A stretch of DNA of 64,000 bases from Bog-473 sp963744935 (GCA_963744935.1 CAVUVM010000011.1:62001-126000), one strand, 5' to 3'; counted from the first letter of the stretch, positions 39,364-49,978 are shown. Numbers and translations are program-made. Notes: generated by a model not told the origin, from the letters alone.

Positions 39364-40855
39364 TCAGACGCGGTCGGCGCCGACCCTCTCCCCGGCGACT
39401 CTCTCCGCCCCCTCCCCCGCGGACAGCTCCCCCGCGGCCGCGGCGATGTCCACGGGATCCGCCGTTTCAGCAGACGACAACGAGCCGGGCGGCGGAGCCG
39501 GCTCGGCCAGCAGGTAGGCCCAGACGAAGAAGTTGATGGGGTAGAGCAGGTAGCCCACGCGCGGGTCCGGTGCCAACAGGATCAGCGCCGACATCACGAC
39601 GCCGGCGATCGTGCAGACCTCGGACACGGTCCGCGGCGTGTGGCGGTAGAGATGACGGGCCAGGAGCACGGTCAGCACGAGCCCGACCGAGGCTGGCAGC
39701 GCGCGGGCTGAGTGAGGGGAACGCACTGACGAGCACGTGGCCGGGCAACGCGCTCGCCGCCGTCGAGGGGATCGCACTCAAGCCGAGGGGAAAGAGCACG
39801 ACGTCGTCGACGATGGCAAAGGGGCCGCGCAGCACGAACGGGAAGATGGTCGGCACCGCCACCACAATCATGCCGGCCAGCATGGCGAGCGGCCGCCGCT
39901 CGCCCTTGCGGCCCCTCGCCGCGAACAGTGCCAGCGCGGCCAGAGGCCAGGCGGTGAACTTCATGGCCGACGCGATACCGAAGACGACGCCCGAGGCGAA
40001 GGGCCGCCGGCGCTGGGCTAGCACGACCGCCAACAACAAGCAGGCCGCGACCGGGATGTCGTCGCCACCGGTCGCCAGCGGCAGCGAGGCCAGCGGCAGG
40101 ATGACGAGGGCCTGAAGCGCGCGTATCTTGCGGCGGCCGTTGGCCCGGCACAGATAGAGGGCCACCGCAGCCACGGCGAGCGTCGTCAGACAGAAGAAGA
40201 TGCGAGCGTCGCTCAGTCCGTTGTTGGGCCAGATGGCGCTCGGGATGCCCATCAGCGCCATGACCGGGAGGTAGGGCAAGAAGCCCGCGTAGTCGGGCTC
40301 GCCTGGCGCGTGGTACTTCACCGGGTGCGGCGACCGCTCCAGCTTGTGGTACGGATTCTGGCCGTGCACGAGGTCCTGGCCGCCGACCTCGACCGAGACC
40401 ACCTCGGGCTGCTGGTGCGAGCCGGGGACCCCGTCGTAACGCCACAGGATCTCGAAGCCCAGCGGGATGGCCAGCGCCCCGGCGAAGACGCACACCGCCA
40501 CGACGATGCGAGCGAGCCAGGCGCGCGTGTGCTGGCGCTCGGTCAGCGCGTGGCCAGGTTGGCGCTTGCGTTTGCGGTGCAGCACCCAGGCCAGGATCGC
40601 CGAAGCCAGCGCGCCGAAGACGAACGGCGAGAGCGCCATGCGTCCCCAGACCTCGTAGAGCCCGTTGGTCGACGTGTAGATGGTGAGCAACGCGAACAGC
40701 GCGCTGCCCCCGTACAAGAGCGCGTCACCCGCCTCGGGTGAGATGCGCTTGATCCGCTCGAACAACCGGCGCGCGGCGTCGGCGGCATCAGAGGCAAACG
40801 AGAAGTTCGTCGTCGTCGACAAGGTCGGCATGGGGTCTCGAAAAGCCTCGCACAC
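39364..40855 (-). CDS. multi-pass glycosyltransferase-87-like membrane protein, frameshifted
   Basis: About 495 residues if the break is repaired. The first frame gives many membrane helices (LLYGGSALFALLTIY, VVAVCVFAGALAIPL and others) and loop motifs such as VHGQNPYHKLERSPHPVKYH, typical of polyprenyl-phosphate-dependent mannosyltransferases (GT87/DUF2029-like). Near 39705 the sense shifts frame: the sequence should read FPSLSPRALPASVGLVLTVL but lacks one base in a GCGCGC run, and the last helices (SALILLAPDPRVGYLLYPIN) continue in the other frame to 39364. Confidence 0.72.
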
Positions 40856-40864
40856 AGGGCCAAC

Positions 40865-40887
40865 GGAGAAAGGGAACCCCTTTCTCC
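40865..40887 (-). terminator. stem-loop after the S9 peptidase gene
   Basis: GGAGAAAGGG and CCCTTTCTCC form a 10-bp perfect stem with a short loop, 12 bp beyond the S9 peptidase stop. No T-run follows, so it may be a Rho-type or weak terminator. Confidence 0.5.
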
Positions 40888-40898
40888 TTCTCCGGATC

Positions 40899-42896
40899 CT
40901 AGGGCTCGGCCAGCTCCATGTGTGCCACGTAGAACGCCAGCTCAGCCTCCAAACATGCGGTCAGCGTGTCGGCCCGGCGGAACCCGTGCCCCTCGCCCTC
41001 GAAGAAACGCAGGTCGCAGTGGACTCCGGCTGCGTCGAGGGACTCTCGCATCCCTTCGGCCTGGGAGGGCGGGACCACCGCATCCTCGGTGCCCTGCAGC
41101 AAGAGCACGGAGCCCCGCATGGCCGGGGCCCGGTGCCGCGGCGAGCGCTCCTCGTAGAGGCGCTCCGCGCCGGGCAGCGGGCCGATCAGCCGATCGGTGT
41201 AGTGGGCCTCGAAGTCGTGCGTGGTCGCCACCAGCCCCATCAGGTCGGTGACCCCGTACCACGAGACACAGGCACCGAACCCCTCCCCTGCCGCCAGCGC
41301 GTTGAGCGCCGTCATGCCACCGGCGCTGCCGCCGCGGACCGCGAGGCGCTCCGGGTCGGCGTCACCTCGCGCCGCCAGGTGTCGTGCCGCATCGAGGCAG
41401 TCCTCGGAGTCCGCCACGCCCCACTGGCCCCACAGGGCGCAGCGATATGCCCGCCCGTACCCCGAACTGCCCGCGTAGTCCACGCAGGCCACGGCGAAGC
41501 CGCGGGTCGTGAAGAACTGCACCGTGAGGTCGAGCCCGGCGGGACAGGCCGCGGTCGGACCGCCGTGGCACCACACCACCAGCGGCGGCGCGCTGTCACT
41601 CGGTCCCCCGGTGCCCGAGAGCGCCGGCCGGTAGAGCGTGCCGTACACCGGGCGCCCGCTGCGGCCGGTCAGGGCGAAGGGCTCCCCCACGGCGACGTCG
41701 GCCGGCCCCAGCGCGGTCCGGGCCGGGGGGCGGATCGGGTGGGCCCCGTCCTCGTCGCGCCAGATCCAGACGGTCGACGGGGCGTCAAGGGTCGTCCCGA
41801 TCAGCGCCAGTCCCCCCTGGTGCTCGCACACCGCCGCGATCGAGACGCACGGTTGCACGAGGACACGCGGGGTGCTCACCCCACTCGCCCCGCTCGAGGC
41901 GGCGGCCGGGTCGACGATGACCAACGCGTCGCGCCCTGACGCGGTCATGCGAGCAGCCAGGGTCCCGTCGGGCAGCTCGGCCACGGTCGACTGCCCGAGC
42001 ACCCAGTCGGGGGCGTGGAACTCCGCGGCGACGTCGGCCAGACGCTGGGGCAGCGGGACTGCGTCACGATAGGGCTGCCACCAGCCGGCCCGGTCCGAGA
42101 CGAAGCGCAGGCGGCCGTCGCGTCCCCATCCCGGCTGTCCGACCGACTCGTCGGGACCGCCGGCCACCACCCTGGCCTCGCCTGCCGCGCGTAGCGACGC
42201 ATTACTCGACGTTGGTTCGCCGTGACGCGCCAGGGGCACGACGAGCAACCGGGAGGCGTCCCACGGCATGTTCGGGTGGTCCCACGCCACGACGGCCAGG
42301 TGCTCGCCCGTGGCGTCCACCCTGGGCGTGCCGAAGAAGTCGTGACCCTCGAGCACGACGCACTCGGGTGCCACCTCCGCACGCGTCCCGAGCGCGACGA
42401 TGCTCCGCTGCGGCCGCGGGACACCCGGGCGGTGCACTTCGCGGACGGCCAGGACCCAGTCCCCGTCGGGAGTGACGCTCAGCCCGCCGTGGTTGTGCAC
42501 CACGCCTTCGGGCGGCGCGGCGGTCAACGGCCTCGGCCGGGCCGCCGCGATCCCGACGTCGGTGACGCCCCCCGGGCCATCGCAGAACCACACCCGCTGA
42601 TCGGAGTGGTCCACATAAGCGAAGGCGCCGCTTGCGTGGCCGGGCACGAGGGACAGCGCCCCGCCGCCGTACTCGTTGACGCGGCTGCGGATGCTGACAT
42701 CTGGCGGCGAATGATCCGTCAACGCGCCGTCACCGGCGCGCACGAGGACGACTCGGCCGGCCTCGGCCGGTCGGGACTCCAGCCAGTAGAGGGCTTCGGT
42801 GTCTGAACAAAGCTCCGACAACGACACCTTGGCAGCTGCGACGTCCCCCGCCGCGAACGGGGAGGCCCAACGCCCATAGCGTGCAGTGGTGGCCAC
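40899..42896 (-). CDS. prolyl-oligopeptidase-family (S9) serine peptidase
   Basis: A 665-residue cytosolic peptidase, usually called dipeptidyl aminopeptidase/acylaminoacyl peptidase. The N-terminal beta-propeller spans about residues 20-400. The C-terminal alpha/beta-hydrolase domain has VVWCHGGPTA, the nucleophile in GGSAGGMTAL, the acid in QGTEDAVVP and the His in EGEGHGFRR, so the triad is intact. It is divergent from the reductase gene, with the two start regions about 65 bp apart. Confidence 0.9.
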   Translation of the reverse strand: MATTARYGRWASPFAAGDVAAAKVSLSELCSDTEALYWLESRPAEAGRVVLVRAGDGALTDHSPPDVSIRSRVNEYGGGALSLVPGHASGAFAYVDHSDQRVWFCDGPGGVTDVGIAAARPRPLTAAPPEGVVHNHGGLSVTPDGDWVLAVREVHRPGVPRPQRSIVALGTRAEVAPECVVLEGHDFFGTPRVDATGEHLAVVAWDHPNMPWDASRLLVVPLARHGEPTSSNASLRAAGEARVVAGGPDESVGQPGWGRDGRLRFVSDRAGWWQPYRDAVPLPQRLADVAAEFHAPDWVLGQSTVAELPDGTLAARMTASGRDALVIVDPAAASSGASGVSTPRVLVQPCVSIAAVCEHQGGLALIGTTLDAPSTVWIWRDEDGAHPIRPPARTALGPADVAVGEPFALTGRSGRPVYGTLYRPALSGTGGPSDSAPPLVVWCHGGPTAACPAGLDLTVQFFTTRGFAVACVDYAGSSGYGRAYRCALWGQWGVADSEDCLDAARHLAARGDADPERLAVRGGSAGGMTALNALAAGEGFGACVSWYGVTDLMGLVATTHDFEAHYTDRLIGPLPGAERLYEERSPRHRAPAMRGSVLLLQGTEDAVVPPSQAEGMRESLDAAGVHCDLRFFEGEGHGFRRADTLTACLEAELAFYVAHMELAEP

Positions 42897-42963
42897 CGTC
42901 CGACGGTACCCGGTGCACGGTGCGGCGCAGGGCTCCGGCAGTGCCGCCCTCTACAGTGATCCG

Positions 42964-44001
42964 GTGCGCTTCCCGGCCTACCTGCTCTCCAAGGCGGGCG
43001 AGGTGATCCGTCCGGCGGTCGTCCAACTCTCCGATGCCGACCTGCCCGAAGGCGAGGTCCTCGTGCGCGTCGAGTGGTCCGCCATCAACTTCAAGGACGC
43101 CATGGTCACGCGCCCGGGGAACCGGGTTGCTCGCCGCTTCCCCCTTGTCCCCGGCGTCGAGCTCTCCGGCATTGTCGAGGAGAGCACGAGCCCCGACTTC
43201 AGCCCCGGCCAGCGTGTGCTCGTCCAGGGCTACGACCTCGGGGTGGCCCACCACGGCGGCTTCGCGGCCTATGCGCGCGTGCCCGCTGATTGGGTCGTGC
43301 CGCTGCCAGAGACCCTCAGCTGTCGCAATGCCGCCATCATCGGGTTGGCCGGGTTCACCGCGCTGCTGTCGCTACGCCGCCTGCTCCAGCACGGGACGCA
43401 CCCCGACGAGGGCCCTGTGCTGGTCACGGGAGCGTCCGGTGGCGTCGGGAGCGCCGCTGTCGCCATGCTGGCAAAGGCCGGCTTCGAGGTGGTGGCCTCT
43501 TCGGGCAAGACGGCCGAACACGATTACCTCAAAGAGCTCGGCGCCTCACGGGTCGTCGGGCGCCAGTTCACCGAGGACGACGGCCGGAGCCTCGGCCCGC
43601 AGCTGTGGGCGGCCGTGGTGGACTGCGTGGGCGGGATGGCCCTGGCCGAGGCGCTGCGCACCGTCCGCTACGGCGGTGCCGTCGCCGCCAGCGGGCTGAC
43701 CGGTGGCAACGACCTGACCACGACCGTCTACCCCTTCATCATCCGCGGGGTGGCGCTCCTCGGAATCGACACGGTCGCCACGCCGATCGAGGAACGGCGA
43801 GAACTGTGGGACGAAATGCCCGATGCATTCCCTCTCGACCACTGCGAGGAGATCGTCCAGGAGGAGATCGGCCTCGGCGGGCTGACGGCGGCACTGAGCC
43901 AGGTGCTCGACGCCACCGTCCGCGGGCGCGTCCTGGTCGACCCGGCTCGAGACGCCGACGGCGACGGCGACGTCAGCCTTGGCGGGAGCGGGGCGGCCTA
44001 G
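42964..44001 (+). CDS. AcuI/YhdH-type NADPH quinone/acryloyl-CoA reductase
   Basis: A 345-residue medium-chain reductase of the YhdH/AcuI group. Motifs: EWSAINFKDAMVTRPGN, FPLVPGVELSGIVEES, VLVTGASGGVGSAAVAMLAK (NADPH site) and RGVALLGIDTVATPIEERR. Typical members reduce acryloyl-CoA to propionyl-CoA. No zinc-binding residues are present, as expected for this group. GTG at 42964 (VRFPAYLLSK) fits the family start better than the upstream ATG at 42886. Confidence 0.88.
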   Translation: MRFPAYLLSKAGEVIRPAVVQLSDADLPEGEVLVRVEWSAINFKDAMVTRPGNRVARRFPLVPGVELSGIVEESTSPDFSPGQRVLVQGYDLGVAHHGGFAAYARVPADWVVPLPETLSCRNAAIIGLAGFTALLSLRRLLQHGTHPDEGPVLVTGASGGVGSAAVAMLAKAGFEVVASSGKTAEHDYLKELGASRVVGRQFTEDDGRSLGPQLWAAVVDCVGGMALAEALRTVRYGGAVAASGLTGGNDLTTTVYPFIIRGVALLGIDTVATPIEERRELWDEMPDAFPLDHCEEIVQEEIGLGGLTAALSQVLDATVRGRVLVDPARDADGDGDVSLGGSGAA

Positions 44002-44046
44002 AAGGGCAACGGGCGCACGGGCGTAGCGGTCAGGAGGCACCCGTGC

Positions 44047-44670
44047 TCACGAGGACGCGTAGATGGGCGACACCCTGATGGTCCCGTTGCCACAGGGGTC
44101 GATCGAGAGAGCGAACGACGCTGACGCTGTCGTGGCGCCCGGCATCGTGACCGACGCCGATTCCGAGCTGGGGCAGCTGGTCTCGTTGCCGACCGGCACG
44201 TCGGAGAACTGGTAGGCGAACTGCGCGGTGCCCGCCGGCGAAACGGTGACCGTCGTGGGCGCCGCATTGGCCGCCGCCGAGACATCGACCGACAACCCGT
44301 TGAGCATCGTGACGGTGAGCGGCGCCCCGCTGCCCGACGCGAGCGCGATGGTGGGGTATCCGTTGGCGGTGCACGGCGACGAACCGGTGTTGGTCACCGT
44401 CACCGTCCCCGTGATGGTCCCGGCCGCCCCCTGGCCCTGGCCGGCGGTGGCGGAGACGTGGGCACAGGCGGCAGATGCTGCGGTGGTCGACGTGCTCGAG
44501 GACGGCACGCTCGTGGTCGACGTGGTCGACGTGGTGGACGAGGTCGTGCTCGTCGTCGCGTTGCGGTGCGTAGCCTTGGAATTCTTCTTGGGCGGGTTCG
44601 AACTGCCGCAAGCCGCGAGGGCCAGCGCAGCGCCCGCCACCAAGGCGAGCGCCCAACGGGATCGGGTCAC
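44047..44670 (-). CDS. lipoprotein with DUF4232-like domain
   Basis: A 207-residue lipoprotein. The signal peptide ends ALALAACGSS (lipobox Cys at about 21). A low-complexity Thr/Ser linker (residues 38-65) is followed by a DUF4232-like beta-sandwich with TVTVTNTGSSPCTANGYPTI and paired Cys residues. Function unknown. It overlaps the DUF151 gene end by 4 bp, so it is coupled to it. Confidence 0.8.
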   Translation of the reverse strand: MTRSRWALALVAGAALALAACGSSNPPKKNSKATHRNATTSTTSSTTSTTSTTSVPSSSTSTTAASAACAHVSATAGQGQGAAGTITGTVTVTNTGSSPCTANGYPTIALASGSGAPLTVTMLNGLSVDVSAAANAAPTTVTVSPAGTAQFAYQFSDVPVGNETSCPSSESASVTMPGATTASASFALSIDPCGNGTIRVSPIYASS

Positions 44671-45167
44671 CCCTCGAAGTCCTCGGGCCGCACCGAATCG
44701 AGGAATTGGCGGAACTGACCCACCAGCTCGTCCGGCGTGTCCTCCTCCTCTTCCTCGGCCTCGAGCGTGAGGATGATCCCTTCGGACTCCATCAGCTCGT
44801 CGGAGACGAAGAGCGGCGTCTCGGTGCGCACCGCGATGGCGACCGCGTCGGACGGACGACTCGAGACGACAGTGCGCTCCTGACCGCGGATCAGGTGGAT
44901 CTCTGCGAAGTAGGTGGACGACCGCAGCTCGGTGATGATCACGCGCTCGACGTTGATGTCGAGCGCGCCAAGCATGTCCTTCATCAGGTCGTGGGTGAGG
45001 GGCCGGGGCATGGTGACACCCTGGAGGGCGTAGGCGATCGCCGTTGCCTCAGGGCTGCCGATGAAGATGGGCAGCGTACGGCCTTCCCCCTCGGTCTCCT
45101 GCAGCAGGAGCACCGGGGTGTTCGACTGCAGGTCCACTCTCACCGCACGGAGTAGCACACGGACCAT
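44667..45167 (-). CDS. DUF151 bifunctional nuclease family protein
   Basis: A 166-residue protein of the DUF151/BFN family (Rv1829-like). Motifs: PVLLLQETEGEGRTLPIFIG, EATAIAYALQGVTMPRPLTH and VVSSRPSDAVAIAVRTETPL. Plant members have DNase/RNase activity; the bacterial role is unclear. It follows the FtsR-like gene in the same order as in mycobacteria, so this block is conserved. Confidence 0.92.
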   Translation of the reverse strand: MVRVLLRAVRVDLQSNTPVLLLQETEGEGRTLPIFIGSPEATAIAYALQGVTMPRPLTHDLMKDMLGALDINVERVIITELRSSTYFAEIHLIRGQERTVVSSRPSDAVAIAVRTETPLFVSDELMESEGIILTLEAEEEEEDTPDELVGQFRQFLDSVRPEDFEG

Positions 45168-45200
45168 GACAGAAATGTAGCGCCGGATTCCGGCCTTGCG

Positions 45201-46481
45201 TCACCCCCCCAGATGACGTCGAAGTGCCTGCTTGAGCAACGTGGCTCGCATGGACTGGCCGAGCGCACCCAGCTCATCCGCCGCGTCCAGGGCTCGCTGG
45301 CGGGATTCGGGATTCCGCTGCCTGAGCAGCGGGATCACGACCTGCTCGATCAAGCCGATCTCGCGATCCACCGCGTTGCGATAGAGGCGCAGGTGGCGCG
45401 GCTCGATCCCGTAGGCCCGGAACGACGCCGCCACCTTGGCCACGATCAGGGCGTCCTCGTCGTAGGTCTCGATGCCGGCGACGGAGACCGGTTCGATCAG
45501 CCCGAACGAGACGAGGCCCGCCACCTCCTCGAGCGCCAGCCCGCTGGCCGCGCTCGAGCTCCCCGGCGGTGAGGCTCGCGCTCGGTCGCCACCGCGGCGG
45601 CCGTCTCCGCTGCTGGGGGAGAGTCGGCTGCATGGGCGGGGCCCTTGCGCGAGGCGCCCTGGCCGCCGCCCGCTCCTCGCTGGCTCCCGCCGGACGCCGA
45701 CCGGGATGTCTCGGCGGTGGCGCCTTCCCGCGACGCCACTCCGTTCCCGCCCCCGCCGCTCGATGCACCCGAGCGCCCGGTCGAGGCACCCGATGGATGG
45801 GACGCAGTGCGGTCGGACCGCCCCGCCTGGGCGCGGCGCGTCAGTCGCCCCCGCGGCGCCCGTCGAGGGAGCCGCGGTGGTTGCCGTCGCGTGCGCCGTC
45901 GCACTGGAGGTCGCCACAGTCGTCCCAGGAGCGCCGGCGTCACCGACCACCTGCAGACCACGACGTCCCGGCGCATCCTCGGGCAGGCGCGCCGTACGAC
46001 GGGACGCGTCGGCCAGGATGCGCGCCATCGCCTCCTCGTCGGCCTTGGTGGGCTGCTCCGCGGCAGAGGGCGGCGACGCAGGCGCAGAAGCTGAAGGCGA
46101 AGGCGAAGCGGCTGGGGCGGACGTGTGCCCACCCTGTGCACCCGACGCGGCACCGCCAGATGCCGTGGCGTGCGCGGGCTCCGGCTCGCGCGCCGACGCC
46201 GTCTTGCCGTTCGACGCCTTGCCCGCGTCGTCGAGTTCGCCGTCGGCGAGGCGGTCGCGGATCACCTTGAGTGGCAAGAAGTGCTCCCGCTGCTGGCGCA
46301 ACACCCAGCGGAGGCGTTCGACGTCATGGTCGAAGAACTTGCGGTACCCCGAAGGCGAGCGCTCCGGGTTCACCAGGCCCTGGCTCTCGAGGAAGCGGAT
46401 CTTCGAGATCGTGACGTCGGGGAACTCCTCGCGCAGCAGCGTCAAGACGTCGCCAATCGAGAGGTAGCTGCGGCTGCTCAC
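45201..46481 (-). CDS. ftsR: FtsR/Rv1828-like MerR regulator, linker frames disturbed
   Basis: A 426-residue MerR-type regulator. The DNA-binding domain (SIGDVLTLLREEFPDVTISK, ERSPSGYRKFFDHDVERLRW) is at residues 1-75. The C-terminal effector domain (LALEEVAGLVSFGLIEPVSV, GIEPRHLRLYRNAVDREIGL) is at about 310-425. The middle 100 residues (45560-45830) are suspicious: a Gly/Ser/Ala-rich natural linker (ASHPSGASTGRSGASSGGGG) lies in another frame, and ASLTAGELER, the expected lead-in to the second domain, lies in the third. Several indels that cancel out would explain this. FtsR-type proteins regulate ftsZ and division genes in related actinobacteria. Confidence 0.82.
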   Translation of the reverse strand: MSSRSYLSIGDVLTLLREEFPDVTISKIRFLESQGLVNPERSPSGYRKFFDHDVERLRWVLRQQREHFLPLKVIRDRLADGELDDAGKASNGKTASAREPEPAHATASGGAASGAQGGHTSAPAASPSPSASAPASPPSAAEQPTKADEEAMARILADASRRTARLPEDAPGRRGLQVVGDAGAPGTTVATSSATAHATATTAAPSTGAAGATDAPRPGGAVRPHCVPSIGCLDRALGCIERRGRERSGVAGRRHRRDIPVGVRREPARSGRRPGRLAQGPRPCSRLSPSSGDGRRGGDRARASPPGSSSAASGLALEEVAGLVSFGLIEPVSVAGIETYDEDALIVAKVAASFRAYGIEPRHLRLYRNAVDREIGLIEQVVIPLLRQRNPESRQRALDAADELGALGQSMRATLLKQALRRHLGG

Positions 46482-46960
46482 TCGTTCCCCGCCACCAGGT
46501 AGACGAGCTTGAATTTGCCGATCTGGACCTCGTCGCCCGGGGAGAGCTCGGCCTCCTCGATGCGCTCACGGTTCACGTAGGTCCCGTTGAGCGAGCCGAC
46601 GTCTCGCAGGGCGTAGGCACCCTCGCCCGAGGGGGTGATCTCCACGTGGCGGCGGGACACGGTGATGTCGTCCAAGAAGATGTCGCTCTCGGGGTGGCGG
46701 CCCGCCTTCACCACCTGCTGGCCCAGCAGGTAGCGGGCACCGACGTTGGGGCCTCGGGTCACCACCAGGACCCCCGCGCCGTGGGGCACGTCGACCACAG
46801 TGACCTCGGGCTGGTCCTCGGCGGTCTCCGCCTCGTCGGTCGGGTGGAGCGTGATGGTTGCGTCATCGCCGTCCGCCAGCAGGGCCTGGCCGCACGAGGA
46901 GCAGAAGTTAACGCCCTCGGGGTTCCGATGCCCGCAGTTGTGACAGAACACGACGTCCAC
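46478..46960 (-). CDS. garA: GarA-like FHA protein with N-terminal zinc ribbon
   Basis: A 160-residue signalling protein. An N-terminal zinc ribbon (CHNCGHRNPEGVNFCSSCGQ) is followed by a short acidic linker containing Thr residues (DDATITLHPTDEAE), and then an FHA domain with GRHPESDIFLDDITVSRRHV and DVGSLNGTYVNRERI. It aligns well with mycobacterial GarA, which when unphosphorylated inhibits 2-oxoglutarate dehydrogenase and glutamate dehydrogenase. Mycobacterial GarA has a kinase-targeted ETTS-type Thr motif and no zinc ribbon. GTG 46960 is favoured; ATG 47002 is possible. It overlaps ftsR by 4 bp. Confidence 0.9.
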   Translation of the reverse strand: MDVVFCHNCGHRNPEGVNFCSSCGQALLADGDDATITLHPTDEAETAEDQPEVTVVDVPHGAGVLVVTRGPNVGARYLLGQQVVKAGRHPESDIFLDDITVSRRHVEITPSGEGAYALRDVGSLNGTYVNRERIEEAELSPGDEVQIGKFKLVYLVAGNE

Positions 46961-47027
46961 GGTACCCCACCCCGCTGGACACTTCTCCTGGCCTCGCGAC
47001 ACTCCCTGATGCCTGCGTCGGAGGTCC

Positions 47028-47409
47028 TCAATCTGTCGTCAGGTCGCGATAGGCCGTTGCGTCGAGCAGGGCGCCGGTGTCCGCGCCGGACGCGACCTCC
47101 AGCTCGCAGATCCAACCCTCACCGTAGGGATCTTGGTTCATGCGCTCGGGCGCATCACTGAGCGCGTCGTTGACAGCAGTGATGGTGCCGGCGATCGGCG
47201 CGTAGATCTCCGACACCGACTTCGTCGACTCGACTTCGCCGAGCTGTCCACCTGTCTCGACTTCACTCCCAACTGTCGGCAGATCGACGAAGACGATGTC
47301 GCCCAGCGCGTCCTGCGCGTAGTCGGTGATCCCGATGCGCACGCCGTGCGCCTTCGACCCGAACCCACTCGTGCTCGGGCGAGTAGCGAAGATCCTCGGG
47401 GATGTTCAT
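47028..47409 (-). CDS. gcvH: glycine cleavage H protein, frameshifted near 47350
   Basis: About 126 residues if repaired. ATG 47409 opens MNIPEDLRYSPEHEWVRVEG. The normal continuation GVRIGITDYAQDALGDIVFV lies one frame over; one extra base in GGCGCACGGCG explains this. The lipoyl-Lys is in EVESTKSVSEIYAP. It carries the aminomethyl group between GcvP and GcvT. A working H protein is needed for the gcvP/gcvT pair, so an assembly indel is likely. Confidence 0.9.
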
Positions 47410-47454
47410 GGGGGGCGACCCTACCGGAACGCCCACCCGCGCTGCAGGGTCCCG

Positions 47455-49948
47455 CTAGGGCACCATCGCGCGGATCCGGCGCGCATAGGCCGCCGCCAAC
47501 GCCTCCGAGGCGACGACGTCGGATCCCTCCGCCCAGACGTGGGTGACCGGGTCCTCGGGATCGGGCACGACGAGGGCCCACCCGTCGTCGGTGACAACCT
47601 TGATGCCGTCGACGAGCACCAGCGACGCCCCCTGCTCGGTGAGCTGCTCCATGAGGGTCCGCATGATCAGCCCCTTGTGGTCCGAGGGGGTGGCGACGTC
47701 CTGGCGGAGCACCGGCATCGGCGGGGTGGCCGCCACGATCTCGGCCAGGGACGTCGTCGTCCCGGCCAGCAAGAAGACCAGGCGGACCAGGGCGGCCGCC
47801 CCGTCGAAGGCGGGCTGGAAGGTCGGGAAGACGTATCCACCCTGGCGGTCCGAGGCGAAGGACACCCCGCCGGAGGCGGAGGTCCCGAGGAGTCCCGACG
47901 GCGACAGTGGCGTGAGCGTGAGCGCGATCCCGCGCTCCTCGCAAAGCTGGCAGCGTCCGGTCGCTCGCCGTCACCGGCAGCGCGACACGCTCGGCTTGAC
48001 CCGCACCCGCCAGCAGCTCGATGAAGACCATCACCGCTTCGTCGTCGCTCAGTACATGACCGCTGCCGTCAATCAGCGTCAGTCGCTCACCCCCCGCATC
48101 GATGACCGCGCCGAGGTCCGCGCCCGAGCCGCGCACCGCGTCGGCCACGCGCTCCTCGCTCACGATGCGATCGACGGAGATCATCCCCGGTGTCTGCGCG
48201 TAGGGGTTGATGCTGAGGACGTCGGCCCCCACCTTCGAGAGCAGGTTCGGCATCACGAAGCTCGCGGCGCCATAGGAGAGATCGAGCACCAACTTGACCT
48301 CGCGTCCGGCGTCGGGCCGGAGCCCGAACGCCTCGACGATGTCGGCGGTGTAGAGCTCGATGGTGCGCGGCGAGAAGTCGATGTCGCCGATCTCGCCTGC
48401 TGTGACCCGCCGGAATTCCTCGCGGTGGTACATGCGCTCGACCCGCCGCTGATCGCTCTCGGAGAGATCGATGCCGCGCTGGTCGAAGAAGCGGATCACG
48501 ACGGACTGCGAGTCGTCCGGGCTGAGGCGCACCGTCATGCCGGCGCGGTTGCCCCGCATGCGGACGTGGTGCTGGGTCACCGGCACCGTCGCCAGCTCCA
48601 GGTCGTTCACGTTGACACCGACGGAGTTGCAACCGACCATGAGCGCGCGTTTCAGGACACGCGCCACGCGGCTGGTGTCACGCGAGGCGGTGATGTACGA
48701 GCCCTTCTCGAACCCCGACGCCCACGCCTTGGCAAGCCGCACGGCGAGCTCGGGGCTGATGTCGACGTTGGCGATCCCCTGGACACCCTCCGGGCCGAAC
48801 AGGGTGCGGGCCCCGCCGGACTCCCACACGATGGAGGCGTTCACCTGGGCGCCGGACTCGACCACCTTGTAGGGGTAGACCTTGACGTCGCTGCGCAGCT
48901 CGGCGTGGGCGCCGACCAGGCAGCCCTCGCCGACGACCGCGCCCGGCTCTACCCGGGCGCCGGTGCGCAGGTCGCAGGACCGTCCGAGCACCGCACCCTC
49001 CACCCGCGACGCCGGCCCGAGATAGGAGTTCTCCCCGATCACGGAGCGCTGCAGCTCCGCCCGCTCCGCCACCTGTGTGTTGGCGCCGATGGTCGAGTAC
49101 GAGCCGACGACGACGTCGCGGTCGATCGTGCAGTTCTCGCCGATGAACGCCGGCGAGTCGATGCGCACCGAGGGGTCGATGGACGAGCCCTTGCCCACCC
49201 AGATGCCCGGCCGCAACTCGAAACCGGCCACGTCCACCTCGACCCTGCCGTCGAGGATGTCCTCGTGCGCCTTCAGGTAGGCCGCCGTCGTCCCGACGTC
49301 CTCCCAGTATCCGTCCGCCACGTAGCCGTAGATGGGCTCACCGGCCTCGAGCACCTCGGGGAACACCTCGCTCGAGAAGTCGACCACCTGGCCTTCGGGG
49401 ATGCGGTCGAAGATGGCGGGCTCGAGTACGTAGATCCCCGTGTTGATGGTGTCGCTGAAGACCTGTCCCCACCCGGGCTTCTCCAAGAAGCGCTCGATCG
49501 ACCCGTCTTCGCGCGTGATGACGATGCCGAACTCCAGTGGGTTCTCGACCGCGCTGAGCGCAATGGTGGCCAGCGCCTGGTTCTTCTCGTGGTACGAGAT
49601 GATCGACGTGAGATCGATGTCGGTGAGCACGTCGCCCGAGATGACCAAGAAGCGCTCGGTCAGCTGCGCGCTCGCATTGCGCACCGATCCCGCCGTGCCG
49701 AGCGGCGACTCCTCGGTGGCGTAGGACATCGACACGCCGAGCTCGCTGCCGTCGCCGAAGTAACTGCGGATCGCATTGGGCAAGAAGGCAACGGTGACGA
49801 CGATGTCGGTGATCCCGTGGCGCCGCAGCAGCGACAGGATGTGCTCCATCATCGGCCGGCCGACGAGCGGCAACATGGGCTTGGGCAGGTTCGAGGTTTG
49901 CGGGCGCAGCCGGGTGCCCTCACCGCCGGCCATGATGACGGCCTTCAC
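47455..49948 (-). CDS. mannose-1-phosphate guanylyltransferase/phosphomannomutase fusion, frameshifted
   Basis: About 830 residues if repaired. Residues 1-235 form a nucleotidyltransferase (MAGGEGTRLRPQTSNLPKPM, signature GVISGDVLTDIDL-like). Left-handed beta-helix repeats follow (GENCTIDRDVVVGSYSTIGA). From about 380 comes a phosphomannomutase-like domain whose phosphoserine loop is replaced by ITASRDTSRVARVLKRA, as seen in other actinobacterial fusions of this type. Near 47953 the frame shifts (ASDR, then QLCEERGIALTLTPLSPSG in another frame), and the C-terminal domain (SDRQGGYVFPTFQPAFDGAA) ends at 47455. Confidence 0.85.
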
Positions 49949-49978
49949 GCGCGACTCCTGGTCATCTGGGGCTCCTGT

